A DNA stretch of 32,967 nt from the IMG/VR virus record IMGVR_UViG_3300031673_000290, positions 1 through 32,967 of that record, one strand, 5' to 3'. The translations under genes and the position numbers were made by a program. Below are positions 7,354 through 13,017 of the stretch, piece by piece. Every line of letters begins with the position of its first letter. The first letter of the stretch is position 1. This stretch comes from a virus. The notes beneath the pieces were generated by a model. That model did no database searches. It had not been told where the DNA came from and saw nothing but the letters and a program-made list of their open reading frames with translations.

Positions 7354-7519
7354 AAATCTCATCCGGAGTCGAGTCTAACTTTTCTTTAACAGCTTTTTCG
7401 ATGTATTGTTTTATACTGATCGTCCTTCCTGTCTTTAAAGTCAGCTCAACGCTTTTCACCCTGACAAAAGACCAGAGTTTATAGTCTATTCTTATATTTT
7501 TATCTTTCTTATCTTTCAT
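7352..7519 (-). CDS. small ribbon-helix-helix-like protein (55 aa)
   Basis: Leftward gene; GGAGGTGATAGA directly precedes the ATG at 7519. The pattern RIDYKLWSFVRVKSVELTLK then ISIKQYIEKAVKEKL looks like a ribbon-helix-helix fold of the CopG/Arc type, with a strand followed by two helices. Such proteins bind operators as dimers and act as repressors or antitoxins. No toxin partner is visible. It could regulate the leftward or late promoters near 9400, which is inference only. Confidence 0.6.
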   Translation of the reverse strand: MKDKKDKNIRIDYKLWSFVRVKSVELTLKTGRTISIKQYIEKAVKEKLDSTPDEI

Positions 7520-7531
7520 TCTATCACCTCC

Positions 7532-7546
7532 GTTTCTCTGCGAAAC
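7532..7546. repeat. dispersed GTTTC/GAAAC palindrome, copy 4
   Basis: Exact GTTTCTCTGCGAAAC flanked by C and G, extending the stem to 6 bp. On the - strand it ends directly next to the GGAGGTG ribosome site of the gene at 7352-7519, as copies 1 and 5 do for their genes. Confidence 0.8.
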
Positions 7547-7548
7547 GT

Positions 7549-7719
7549 TTATATAATTGTATTCTTACATTCTATTTTTTCACTCCAACAATTTTTCCTC
7601 TCCCAATTTCTCTCTTTTAATTGCTCTGCTGTTTTAGTTCTTATTTCTTGTAATGTTTCACCTGTAACAAAAATATCATCTTCGTACTTTCCTTTGTAAA
7701 AAATTTGATATACTAACAT
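7549..7719 (-). CDS. hypothetical small protein (56 aa)
   Basis: Start at 7719 after a GGGGGTGAG site. Begins MLVYQIFYKGKYEDDIFVTG, then a charged helix ending with Cys and Trp residues. The compact beta start is typical of small phage early proteins that bind host targets, but no family is recognised. Confidence 0.6.
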   Translation of the reverse strand: MLVYQIFYKGKYEDDIFVTGETLQEIRTKTAEQLKERNWERKNCWSEKIECKNTII

Positions 7720-7723
7720 AATC

Positions 7724-7798
7724 TCACCCCCTTATCTCCCTTATTAAAATCAAAACTAAAACCAATCCTATAACTACTAAATAGATTGTATTAGCCAT
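7724..7798 (-). CDS. tiny membrane peptide (24 aa)
   Basis: GAGGTG precedes the ATG at 7798. The peptide is one membrane span (TIYLVVIGLVLVLILI) with a short basic tail. Its start lies inside the end of the 7791-7949 gene and its stop is next to the next ribosome site, so all three are likely coupled. Function unknown. Confidence 0.5.
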   Translation of the reverse strand: MANTIYLVVIGLVLVLILIREIRG

Positions 7799-7949
7799 TA
7801 ATGCACCTCTTTTTTACTATCTCAGCCACTGTCTTAAAGAGTGTATTATAGCTCATTTCTTTTATTTCCTCGTGAGATGCCTGGCTAAATTCTTCAACGA
7901 ATCTTCTCAATACTCTCGTTTCTCTATTGATTATCTCAAAATGCTTCAT
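7791..7949 (-). CDS. hypothetical small helical protein (52 aa)
   Basis: The ATG at 7949 has CGGAGG at ideal spacing. The open frame extends to 8123 with a Lys-rich, hydrophobic N-terminus, but that extension overlaps the better-supported gene at 8011-8178 in another frame, so the short form is preferred. Helical and charged (TRVLRRFVEEFSQASHEE). Not recognised. Confidence 0.6.
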   Translation of the reverse strand: MKHFEIINRETRVLRRFVEEFSQASHEEIKEMSYNTLFKTVAEIVKKRCING

Positions 7950-7986
7950 AATAGACCTCCGTAGACGTTCATACAGCGACGAATTG

Positions 7987-8012
7987 AAAGGTACGCTTAT
8001 GATTGTACCTTT
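7987..8012. promoter_or_regulatory. 8-bp hairpin between leftward genes
   Basis: AAAGGTAC / GTACCTTT with a 10-nt loop, in the gap before the gene at 7791-7949 and touching the stop codon of 8011-8178. No T run follows on the - strand. It may be an mRNA-stabilising or attenuating hairpin or an operator. Confidence 0.5.
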
Positions 8013-8178
8013 ATTTTGGTACTCCTTCACAAAAGTTATGCCAATCCCAACGATCTTTATACCAATTAAGCAAATTAATAATTTCATTGATATTTTCTTT
8101 TTCTTCTTTGTGTAATTTTTCAAATCTCTTTAAACATTTTATTGCTTTATTGGTATTGATTGGAGCAGTTAATTTCAT
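8011..8178 (-). CDS. hypothetical small protein (55 aa)
   Basis: AAAGGAGGTTATCTATA precedes the ATG at 8178. Composed of a basic helix (KAIKCLKRFEKLHKEEKENI) and a Trp-rich end (NWYKDRWDWHNFC). Preferred over the overlapping frame for its ribosome site and balanced composition. Function unknown. Confidence 0.6.
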   Translation of the reverse strand: MKLTAPINTNKAIKCLKRFEKLHKEEKENINEIINLLNWYKDRWDWHNFCEGVPK

Positions 8179-8188
8179 TATAGATAAC

Positions 8189-8250
8189 CTCCTTTATAGT
8201 AATTTCTAAGTAACCATAACCCAAGAGATAGAAACCAAGAAAACTATCTC
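8189..8250 (-). promoter_or_regulatory. intergenic cassette A (hairpin + TACTAT + ribosome site)
   Basis: On the - strand: a 7-bp hairpin GAGATAG/CTATCTC (8225-8250), then GGTTACTTAG, then TTACTATAAAGGAGG leading into the gene at 8011-8178. The same order occurs in cassettes B and C. TACTAT resembles a -10 box, but no matching -35 is clear, so promoter function is only suggested. Confidence 0.5.
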
Positions 8251-8265
8251 CTGAGTTCTGACTGC

Positions 8266-8442
8266 TTAATCTACTTCTTCTACTTTATGAATTTCATCAA
8301 TTTCCCAAGTATTATCAGTATGTTCTCTGTCAAAATCTTCATCTTCCCCTTCAATAGCTTTTTCTCTTGCTTCTTTTTGATTGTGAGCTTTTACGTAACT
8401 ATTACCATAATCCGTAGTTTTCCAAGTTATTTTATATAACAC
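8266..8442 (-). CDS. DpnD/PcfM-like small protein (58 aa)
   Basis: GTG start at 8442 behind AAAAGGAGGTGATTAAG. The pattern YKITWKTTDYGNSYVKA, then EAREKAIEGEDEDF, then TWEIDEIHKVEE matches in layout the small DpnD/PcfM-like proteins: a strand, a helix of the EA..kA type and an acidic strand. Family function is not established. Assignment is by pattern only. Confidence 0.5.
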   Translation of the reverse strand: MLYKITWKTTDYGNSYVKAHNQKEAREKAIEGEDEDFDREHTDNTWEIDEIHKVEEVD

Positions 8443-8460
8443 CCTTAATCACCTCCTTTT

Positions 8461-8475
8461 GTTTCTCTGCGAAAC
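8461..8475. repeat. dispersed GTTTC/GAAAC palindrome, copy 5
   Basis: Exact GTTTCTCTGCGAAAC. On the - strand it sits 4 nt before the AGGAGGTG of the gene at 8266-8442 and directly after the stop of 8477-8713. Confidence 0.8.
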
Positions 8476-8476
8476 G

Positions 8477-8713
8477 TTATTTTAGACAATTATAAATCAT
8501 ACTTGATAAACTAAAATCTTGAATGTTATTGGGAACGATATAATACACTCCTCTTTTAACTTGCTCGATATGAAATGATTTTATAAAGTGTCTTTGAACT
8601 ACATCCCGGACCTCGTTATATAAATACTTACCTTCTACATCCCTTCTAATTGTCTTTTTATATGGTGGGCGTATATCTGATAAGTATTTATCGAATATCT
8701 GCCAAATATTCAT
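8477..8713 (-). CDS. hypothetical protein (78 aa)
   Basis: GGAAGGAGGTTAATT precedes the ATG at 8713. A helical N-terminus (IWQIFDKYLSDIRPPYKKTI) is followed by alternating charged and hydrophobic residues (RGVYYIVPNNI). Could be a small winged-helix-like DNA-binding protein, but no motif is decisive. Confidence 0.6.
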   Translation of the reverse strand: MNIWQIFDKYLSDIRPPYKKTIRRDVEGKYLYNEVRDVVQRHFIKSFHIEQVKRGVYYIVPNNIQDFSLSSMIYNCLK

Positions 8714-8718
8714 AATTA

Positions 8719-8774
8719 ACCTCCTTCCTTATAGTAATCTAAATAACCTTAATAGAAGGGTATAAGATATACCC
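8719..8774 (-). promoter_or_regulatory. intergenic cassette B
   Basis: On the - strand: hairpin GGGTATA/TATACCC with a 3-nt loop (8758-8774), then AAGGTTATTTAGATTACTAT, then AAGGAAGGAGG for the gene at 8477-8713. Same order as cassettes A and C. The hairpin could also end transcripts of the preceding gene. Confidence 0.5.
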
Positions 8775-8788
8775 CTCTTTTAAAGCTA

Positions 8789-9082
8789 CTAACAATATCT
8801 TTTGATATAGTTCTTAATAAATCTCAATTCGCCTGGGTAATCCTGTCCGGCTGTGTATCCTTCAGTTGTTAGTCTATTCATTATTCCGCAATTTTTAGGC
8901 AAGTTATCAATGCTCATTCTATTAATAGACTGATAAACCTGTGAGTTAAAATTGCAAGTAGTAAGTAACCATTGTTTTATTATTTCCAAGTGTTTTATTC
9001 TTTCGGCTTTTCTCATATCACGCCAACCCTTTTTTTCGTCAAAAATCCTGTTGCTAATTACATTACTCATTGAAACATACAT
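8789..9082 (-). CDS. hypothetical protein (97 aa)
   Basis: GGAAGGAGGG precedes the ATG at 9082. The middle (MRKAERIKHLEIIKQWLL) is a basic helix and the C-terminus contains LRFIKNYIKRYC. Cys and Asn are frequent. No family recognised. Second gene of the leftward transcript. Confidence 0.6.
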   Translation of the reverse strand: MYVSMSNVISNRIFDEKKGWRDMRKAERIKHLEIIKQWLLTTCNFNSQVYQSINRMSIDNLPKNCGIMNRLTTEGYTAGQDYPGELRFIKNYIKRYC

Positions 9083-9090
9083 TTTAAAAC

Positions 9091-9152
9091 CCTCCTTCCT
9101 TAATAGTAAAACCTAAGTAATCTTATTCCAGGACACTCCGGAGAATGCCCTG
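9091..9152 (-). promoter_or_regulatory. intergenic cassette C
   Basis: On the - strand: an imperfect hairpin (9129-9152, closing CAGG/CCTG with inner pairs), then AAGATTACTTAGGTTTTACT, then TAAGGAAGGAGG for the gene at 8789-9082. It matches cassettes A and B in order and motif. Confidence 0.5.
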
Positions 9153-9164
9153 ATTAAAGACTGC

Positions 9165-9335
9165 TTATTCAGTTAATTTAAAAGTACCTACTTTGTTTCC
9201 ATTAGTATCGAATATACTTGCTTCATCATCAAAATGTTCCAATCTGTCTATAACATACTTTAAGCATCTTATTGTTTCACTTCTCAAGCTATCTTCAAAA
9301 GCAGCGTTTTTAGTTTCTATTCTTAACTTAAACAT
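9165..9335 (-). CDS. small conserved phage protein (56 aa)
   Basis: First gene of the leftward block; GGAGGATCAGAA precedes the ATG at 9335. It reads FKLRIETKNAAFED ... ASIFDTNGNKVGTFKLTE, a pattern I recognise as a widespread small phage/plasmid protein of unknown function: a strand with NAAF, a helix with a basic segment, and a closing DxNGNxVG hairpin. Being first after the promoter, it is probably the most expressed. Confidence 0.65.
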   Translation of the reverse strand: MFKLRIETKNAAFEDSLRSETIRCLKYVIDRLEHFDDEASIFDTNGNKVGTFKLTE

Positions 9336-9367
9336 TTCTGATCCTCCTTTATTATTTTACCTGTCCT

Positions 9368-9396
9368 ACTTTACCACGAAACCACTATAATGTCAA
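9368..9396 (-). promoter_or_regulatory. leftward sigma70-type promoter
   Basis: On the - strand TTGACA (9396-9391), 17-bp spacer, TAAAGT (9373-9368). The start of transcription is expected near 9361, about 26 nt before the first ATG. It drives the block of nine small genes down to the terminator at 7332-7353. Operator palindromes lie upstream of its -35 box. Confidence 0.85.
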
Positions 9397-9418
9397 GCAT
9401 TATTTTAATATATTTTAC

Positions 9419-9447
9419 TTGCTATTAGCAACTTTTGCTATTAACAA
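9419..9447. promoter_or_regulatory. paired palindromic operators
   Basis: TTGCTATTAGCAA (9419-9431, perfect arms) and TTGCTATTAACAA (9435-9447, one change), centres 16 bp apart, between the divergent promoters. A third copy, TTGCTAATAGCAA, is at 15683-15695 just upstream of another promoter, and its ACT...ACT flanks match the first copy. All sites lie upstream of -35 boxes, as activator sites usually do. Confidence 0.75.
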
Positions 9448-9448
9448 C

Positions 9449-9477
9449 TTGATTACCAAAATTAATTAGTTTATAAT
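9449..9477 (+). promoter_or_regulatory. rightward promoter of the terminase small subunit gene
   Basis: TTGATT (9449-9454), 17-bp spacer, TATAAT (9472-9477). The ATG at 9476 lies inside the -10 box, so the message should begin near 9484, practically at the ATG at 9485. This suggests a leaderless transcript. Confidence 0.75.
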
Positions 9478-9484
9478 GTCATCC

Positions 9485-10123
9485 ATGAAAACAAACCCTT
9501 TAGATAAAGCGATAGAAGCAATGAACCAAGCGGTGATCCCGGTTGAAACAGTAATAAATAAAGAAGTAATAGAGATAGAAGATAAGAAAGTAGGCAGACC
9601 TACATTGATGACAGAAGTAATGCAGAAGAAGGTTGTTAGGTTAGCAGAAGAGTTATTTTTTGTCCGGAGTATTGCAGGAGAAGCAGGGATTTCGGTTGAT
9701 ACGATAGAGAGAGAATTGAGAGGGAGAAGTGACGAAAACAGGGAAGGGAATAAAGAATTTGCCCTCTCCTTCGCATACGCACAAAATAAATTCATAGCCT
9801 ACCACCAAAAGAAAATGATGGAATACGCCACAGACAAGAAAACAAAGGATTGGAGAGCAGAAGCCCACATACTAACCTTATGCGATAAGGAGTTCTCCGA
9901 ACGCAAGTACCTAACCGAAGCAGTGGCCAACCAGGACGCTAAGATACTACTGTTAATCAAGGCTGAGCAGTTACTTATAGCCAGTCAAGCAGGTAAGGAA
10001 ATGCTTAAAGAGGTTGATATTACACCATTAAAGGCTGAAAAGATATCTTTATTACCCTTCAATGAAATGAAAGTTAAGGAGTCAGTCAAGAGTAAGAAGA
10101 AGCCAGTCCCTCAAAAGGTGTAA
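9485..10123 (+). CDS. putative terminase small subunit
   Basis: 212 residues from the ATG at 9485; the frame opens 9 nt earlier, but that ATG is part of the -10 box. Residues 36-75 (KVGRPTLMTEVMQKKVVRLA then SIAGEAGISVDTIERELRGR) form a helix-turn-helix with the GRPT lead typical of DNA-recognition subunits of terminases. A long helical region (ALSFAYAQNKFIAYHQKKMM) would serve oligomerisation, and the C-terminus is Lys/Pro-rich. These subunits select the packaging site for the large subunit, whose gene is 3.4 kb downstream. A general HTH regulator is the alternative. Confidence 0.6.
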   Translation: MKTNPLDKAIEAMNQAVIPVETVINKEVIEIEDKKVGRPTLMTEVMQKKVVRLAEELFFVRSIAGEAGISVDTIERELRGRSDENREGNKEFALSFAYAQNKFIAYHQKKMMEYATDKKTKDWRAEAHILTLCDKEFSERKYLTEAVANQDAKILLLIKAEQLLIASQAGKEMLKEVDITPLKAEKISLLPFNEMKVKESVKSKKKPVPQKV

Positions 10124-10406
10124 AACAAAGAGTGAAAAACAAAGGGCAAAATGGCAGTCCTCCACCGTACCGGTAAAGAATATTCATAGTATCCTGGCAA
10201 TATCCGGCATAAGTAGAGTAAAAGAGCATAAAAGCGTGTAAATATCACTGTTACAGCTTGTTAACGTCCCATAATAATAACTATGTAAAGTAGACAAGTA
10301 AGCCAGTCCTTATATTAGTAGGGGGGGGTGGGGGTCTCTCGCCAGGCTGACACGATATATATATATAATACACCATATCCAAAACATAGGCGTAGGGAAA
10401 AATAAT
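10124..10406. other. non-coding region with G tract and AT repeat
   Basis: 283 nt without a convincing gene. It contains G8-T-G5 at 10321-10334, a GCCAGG after it, and a (AT)n run at 10354-10370. AGCCAGTCC recurs in this area (end of the upstream gene and near 10303). Its place directly after the terminase-small-subunit candidate makes it a possible packaging (pac/cos) site; that is inference. Confidence 0.4.
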
Positions 10407-10544
10407 ATGACCATAGAAATAAAATTAAGCAAAGCATTTGTAAAGAGATTAGCTACAGTATATCTAAAAGGACTATACTTTAGAATCTTCTCATTAAATC
10501 TTTATCTCTTTGCTATAACAATTTATATTTGGTTTAAAGTGTAG
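10407..10544 (+). CDS. small membrane protein (45 aa)
   Basis: GTAGGG lies about 10 nt before the ATG. A basic N-terminal half (LSKAFVKRLATVYLKG) leads to a hydrophobic span (FSLNLYLFAITIYIWF). Single-pass membrane protein; function unknown. It is followed by another small membrane protein, so the two could form a unit such as a holin pair, but no lysin is near. Confidence 0.45.
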   Translation: MTIEIKLSKAFVKRLATVYLKGLYFRIFSLNLYLFAITIYIWFKV

Positions 10545-10569
10545 GAAAAAAATGAAAGGAGGTCAAGAT

Positions 10570-10767
10570 ATGGAATTTATAGTGATGTGGTTTATAGCTT
10601 CGTTTGTAGTATTTTATACCAGATTTAGTGCTGTAACAGTATTAGATATTAGTTTCTTTTTAGGAGTGTTGTTTACCGGTTTACTATGGATAATAGGAGT
10701 AACTATAGTTTTTTTTATTCTTATGTGTATTGTAGCAGCCGTAGTAGTAATAATGGAGGATCGTTGA
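10570..10767 (+). CDS. small two-span membrane protein (65 aa)
   Basis: AAGGAGG at 10556-10562 sets the ATG at 10570 rather than the one at 10552. Nearly all of it is hydrophobic: two spans (IVMWFIASFVVFY and GVLFTGLLWIIGVTIVFF) extending to a third hydrophobic stretch and an acidic-basic tail (MEDR). Holin-like in size and shape, but no lysis gene neighbours it. Confidence 0.6.
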   Translation: MEFIVMWFIASFVVFYTRFSAVTVLDISFFLGVLFTGLLWIIGVTIVFFILMCIVAAVVVIMEDR

Positions 10768-10937
10768 GAAAGAAGTCAGATGGATTAGGTTCTCTCAATG
10801 CCAAAAATTTGAAAAATTTATGGGGTAGCTCGTGTGGTTATTATTTCAGATGAAGGACTACTTTAGTTCGTTCTATCAGACTCATTTAAAGGCACTCTAC
10901 GTTTGTCTATGAGGATTTTACTGATTTGGAGGTACAA

Positions 10938-11243
10938 ATGAATAAAATAGATAGTATCCTGTGGGATATTTATATATTGAATATGAAAAAATTCTTTAGA
11001 GGTAAGAAGTGGAACAAGAAACAACGAAAAGAATTAGAGAAGCAAGGGAGTCCACCGTTAGAAATAAATCGATTACCAGAAATGGAGTTTGGAATTATTA
11101 CCGAAGAAATGATCAAAATGCAACGTATATGTAATCTGGAACGAAGTATTTTGCTTCTTATATTAGATTTTAGAGTAAAACGTAAGGAAATTGAGGAGAA
11201 GATTGATAAGTTATGGAAGGAGGTAAGAAATGTTCATAAGTAA
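10938..11243 (+). CDS. hypothetical basic helical protein
   Basis: 101 residues from the ATG at 10938, with GGAGG 5 nt upstream; a TTG at 10926 overlaps the ribosome site and is rejected. Basic N-terminus (KKFFRGKKWNKKQRKELEKQ) and a long charged helix at the end. Not recognised. The 170 nt before it show no gene. Confidence 0.65.
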   Translation: MNKIDSILWDIYILNMKKFFRGKKWNKKQRKELEKQGSPPLEINRLPEMEFGIITEEMIKMQRICNLERSILLLILDFRVKRKEIEEKIDKLWKEVRNVHK

Positions 11244-11490
11244 CAGAGAAAAGGAAAGTATAAGAAGAGATTCAAATAATCTGTGGCACAACTTCAATGC
11301 ATTGGACGCTATAAGACGGGAATTATTTAAAGAAGACCGTCACGGAACGATACGACCCAAAGTAGATATGTTAAATGATTTGTATACTGAACTTGGAATT
11401 CAAGTGTGGAATGCACTTAATGGACTTCAAAAGAGAATTGAGAAATTGGAGAAAGTAAATGAAGGAAACAAAAACCCCAAAAATAAATAA
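11230..11490 (+). CDS. hypothetical helical protein
   Basis: 86 residues, AAGGAGG before the ATG, overlapping both neighbours. Predicted all-helical with a C-terminal coiled-coil-like LQKRIEKLEKVNEG. Unknown function. Confidence 0.65.
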   Translation: MFISNREKESIRRDSNNLWHNFNALDAIRRELFKEDRHGTIRPKVDMLNDLYTELGIQVWNALNGLQKRIEKLEKVNEGNKNPKNK

Positions 11491-11803
11491 ACTTAAAATT
11501 GGTAGCAGTTGGTACGATGTGGAATACGTAGACGATCTTAAAAACGAACAAGACAAACGTCTATTCGGGAGAATTTGGCAAGATAAGAAAATTATTAGAA
11601 TTGATAAAGGTTGTAGTTACGAAACCCAACTTCAGGCTTTACTTCATGAGAATATTCATGGTATCTGCTGGGAATATGCAATCGATGATGATGAAGAATT
11701 AGTCTTGCCAATATCTAATGGTATTTTTGCTTTTATTATTAACAACCCTGGATTTATCAGGGAAATCTTGAAATATACGGAGAAGATTAAGAAATGTTCA
11801 TAG
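11459..11803 (+). CDS. ImmA/IrrE-like zinc metallopeptidase
   Basis: 114 residues. The zinc-binding HExxH motif is HENIH at residues 63-67 (ALLHENIHGICWEYA), preceded by a strand with an IRID stretch and followed by an acidic region with a possible third ligand. That is the minimal ImmA/IrrE layout. In mobile elements such peptidases usually cleave a repressor; no repressor is visible here. Small phage peptidases of this type also occur near structural genes without a known target. Confidence 0.75.
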   Translation: MKETKTPKINKLKIGSSWYDVEYVDDLKNEQDKRLFGRIWQDKKIIRIDKGCSYETQLQALLHENIHGICWEYAIDDDEELVLPISNGIFAFIINNPGFIREILKYTEKIKKCS

Positions 11804-12111
11804 TTCCTATAAATCCAAGTGAAGATTTACTTGAAGCCTTTATGAGTTTGCATCATTTCAGTTTATTTTATGATGAACGCAGATTTGATATTTTATTAAT
11901 TGATAATGAGGACAGGAAAGTATACGCATATCCTCAAAGTAAAAGTATAAGAGACGAAAAACCATGGGCTTTAATAATGATACGTCATATTGTTTCACTG
12001 CGAAACATGAAAAAGGATTGGGGAAAAGAAAAGGATTCTCACAAGAGAAGAAAAATATATAGCAAGATGAATTCTATAAAGGGGGAATTAAATAGATATG
12101 AATTGTCCTAA
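11794..12111 (+). CDS. hypothetical protein
   Basis: 105 residues, overlapping the peptidase gene by 10 nt. The first half is a mixed alpha/beta stretch (FDILLIDNEDRKVYAYPQSK) and the last third is strongly basic (KKDWGKEKDSHKRRKIYSKM). It contains one copy of the dispersed palindrome (11992-12006). No known domain recognised. Confidence 0.65.
   Translation: MFIVPINPSEDLLEAFMSLHHFSLFYDERRFDILLIDNEDRKVYAYPQSKSIRDEKPWALIMIRHIVSLRNMKKDWGKEKDSHKRRKIYSKMNSIKGELNRYELS
11992..12006. repeat. dispersed GTTTC/GAAAC palindrome, copy 6 (intragenic)
   Basis: GTTTCACTGCGAAAC, one base different in the loop from copies 1, 4 and 5, encoding part of VSLRNM. Confidence 0.7.
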
Positions 12112-12253
12112 ATGTAAAAAACCAATAGATTCCTTTCACCATTACTTCATCTATGAAGATAAAGTCATCGAAGTATGTAAGGAGTGTTACAGGAAATTAC
12201 AAGTCCATCGAACAAACGTGAAAGTAAAGGGAAAGACGATTGTAATAGATTAG
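12098..12253 (+). CDS. small zinc-ribbon protein (51 aa)
   Basis: GGGGGAA precedes the ATG by about 10 nt. MNCPKCKKPI and VCKECYRK form a two-knuckle zinc ribbon. The C-terminus is basic (VKVKGKTIVID). Its TAG stop shares one base with the 5' end of the RNA gene at 12253. Could bind RNA or DNA; function unknown. Confidence 0.65.
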   Translation: MNCPKCKKPIDSFHHYFIYEDKVIEVCKECYRKLQVHRTNVKVKGKTIVID

Positions 12254-12357
12254 GGGGCATAAAGGTTTCGATAGCAGAATAACACCGCTAAATGGGAGTA
12301 GGGCAATCCCAACAGGTGCGAAAAGCTACACCGGTTCGATTCCCAGTGCCTCCACCA
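12253..12357 (+). ncRNA. tmRNA-like / atypical tRNA-like RNA (about 102 nt plus CCA)
   Basis: The ends pair as a 7-bp acceptor stem: GGGGGCA (12253-12259) with TGCCTCC (12347-12353), then A and an encoded CCA. The 5' end, GGGGGCATAAAGGTTTCGA, resembles the conserved tmRNA start (GGGGGC, AAAGG, TTCGA), and the 3' part has GGTTCGATTCC and GCCTCCACCA as in tmRNA. No anticodon arm is evident. Instead TAGC/GCTA (12272-12275/12325-12328), CACC/GGTG (12283-12286/12315-12318) and TGGGA/TCCCA (12293-12297/12307-12311) stack into one long arm, as tmRNA helix P2 would. The T stem is imperfect. There is no room for the usual pseudoknots and tag ORF. Alternatives: a decayed tmRNA or an odd tRNA. Confidence 0.5.
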
Positions 12358-12359
12358 AA

Positions 12360-12434
12360 GAGTCGATAGTATTAATGGTAGAACGACTGGCTCCAGACCA
12401 GTAGATGTGGGTTCGATTCCTACTCGATTCGCCA
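12360..12434 (+). tRNA. tRNA-Trp (anticodon CCA)
   Basis: Acceptor GAGTCGA (12360-12366) pairs with TCGATTC (12424-12430), discriminator G, encoded CCA at 12432-12434. The anticodon stem ACTGG/CCAGT holds loop CTCCAGA with anticodon CCA at 12393-12395. T arm GTGGG-TTCGATT-CCTAC is good. The D arm (GTAT ... GAAC around TAATGGTA) is weak, with one mismatch. It reads UGG. It starts 2 nt after the previous RNA's CCA, so both are likely processed from one transcript. Confidence 0.85.
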
Positions 12435-12663
12435 TTTTGTTATATTGAGTATGCAGAAAGCGTCACCACAAGACACTATTTGCAGTTACAGTATAACGTT
12501 ATTCCGTTTCAAAGCGAATTACTGTAAATAATAACAATGAAAGTGACGTTGTAAATAACCTATGCATTTACAAAGATGTGCGGAGGGGTTTACAAAGACG
12601 TGGTCGTAAAGCTATACAGTTATTAAAAAGTGTAAAGAGTCAAGAAAATAAAGGAGATTGATT
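12435..12663 (+). other. structured intergenic region with inverted and direct repeats
   Basis: 229 nt without a gene. An 8-bp inverted repeat TTACAGTA/TACTGTAA (12486-12493/12520-12527), extended inward by ATTC/GAAT, lies inside CGTCAC/GTGACG (12461-12466/12543-12548). Downstream, TTTACAAAGAYGTG occurs twice (12567-12580, 12589-12602), 22 bp apart. This could be a further small RNA of the tRNA transcript plus protein-binding sites. Confidence 0.5.
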
Positions 12664-12873
12664 ATGGGAATAAAGATAAGTAAGAAAAAATTTGTAGCCT
12701 ATATTAAAAATGAAAAAAAAATATGGGATTTGAAAATTTCTAATTCGGATATAAATAGTTGGTTAGAAATGACTGGATTATCCGAAGAAGAACTTTTTTA
12801 TATTTGGAGACATTATGGGACTCTTACCGTAAAATATATTGGGGATGGTGAATATGGAGAACATCCACAATAG
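12664..12873 (+). CDS. hypothetical protein (69 aa)
   Basis: AAAGGAGATTG sets the ATG at 12664. A basic start (KISKKKFVAYIKNEKK) leads to a compact helical part (WLEMTGLSEEELFYIWRHYG). Not recognised. Confidence 0.6.
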   Translation: MGIKISKKKFVAYIKNEKKIWDLKISNSDINSWLEMTGLSEEELFYIWRHYGTLTVKYIGDGEYGEHPQ

Positions 12874-12967
12874 CTCATCTGCCATGTGTAGAATTAGTAA
12901 GTAAGCACCAAAGGACAGTAAGCTAATGGAAATATATATTATTGATATCTGGCTCGAAATATAATAA

Positions 12968-12989
12968 CGTTTCAGCAAACGTTGAAACG
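12968..12989. repeat. longer GTTTC/GAAAC palindrome
   Basis: CGTTTCA (12968-12974) and TGAAACG (12983-12989), 7-bp arms around GCAAACGT, in the gap before the gene at 13018. Shares the arm core with the dispersed palindrome but has a different loop, so kinship is uncertain. Confidence 0.5.
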
Positions 12990-13017
12990 TCTTATAGAGT
13001 GAAAGTGTTAGAGAAAT

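Noticed and set aside
7950-8123. N-terminal extension of the 7791-7949 protein with a Lys run and a hydrophobic stretch
   Set aside because: The extension overlaps the better 8011-8178 gene in another frame, and the short form has the ideal ribosome site (CGGAGG).
10768-10937. A possible RNA gene in the 170-nt gap before the 10938 gene
   Set aside because: No convincing stem set, promoter or terminator could be seen.
12250-12435. Leftward 61-residue open frame over the tRNA genes, with a GIEPTSTGLEPVVLPL-like sequence
   Set aside because: This is the known false protein seen when tRNA genes are translated in antisense; the two RNA genes explain the sequence.
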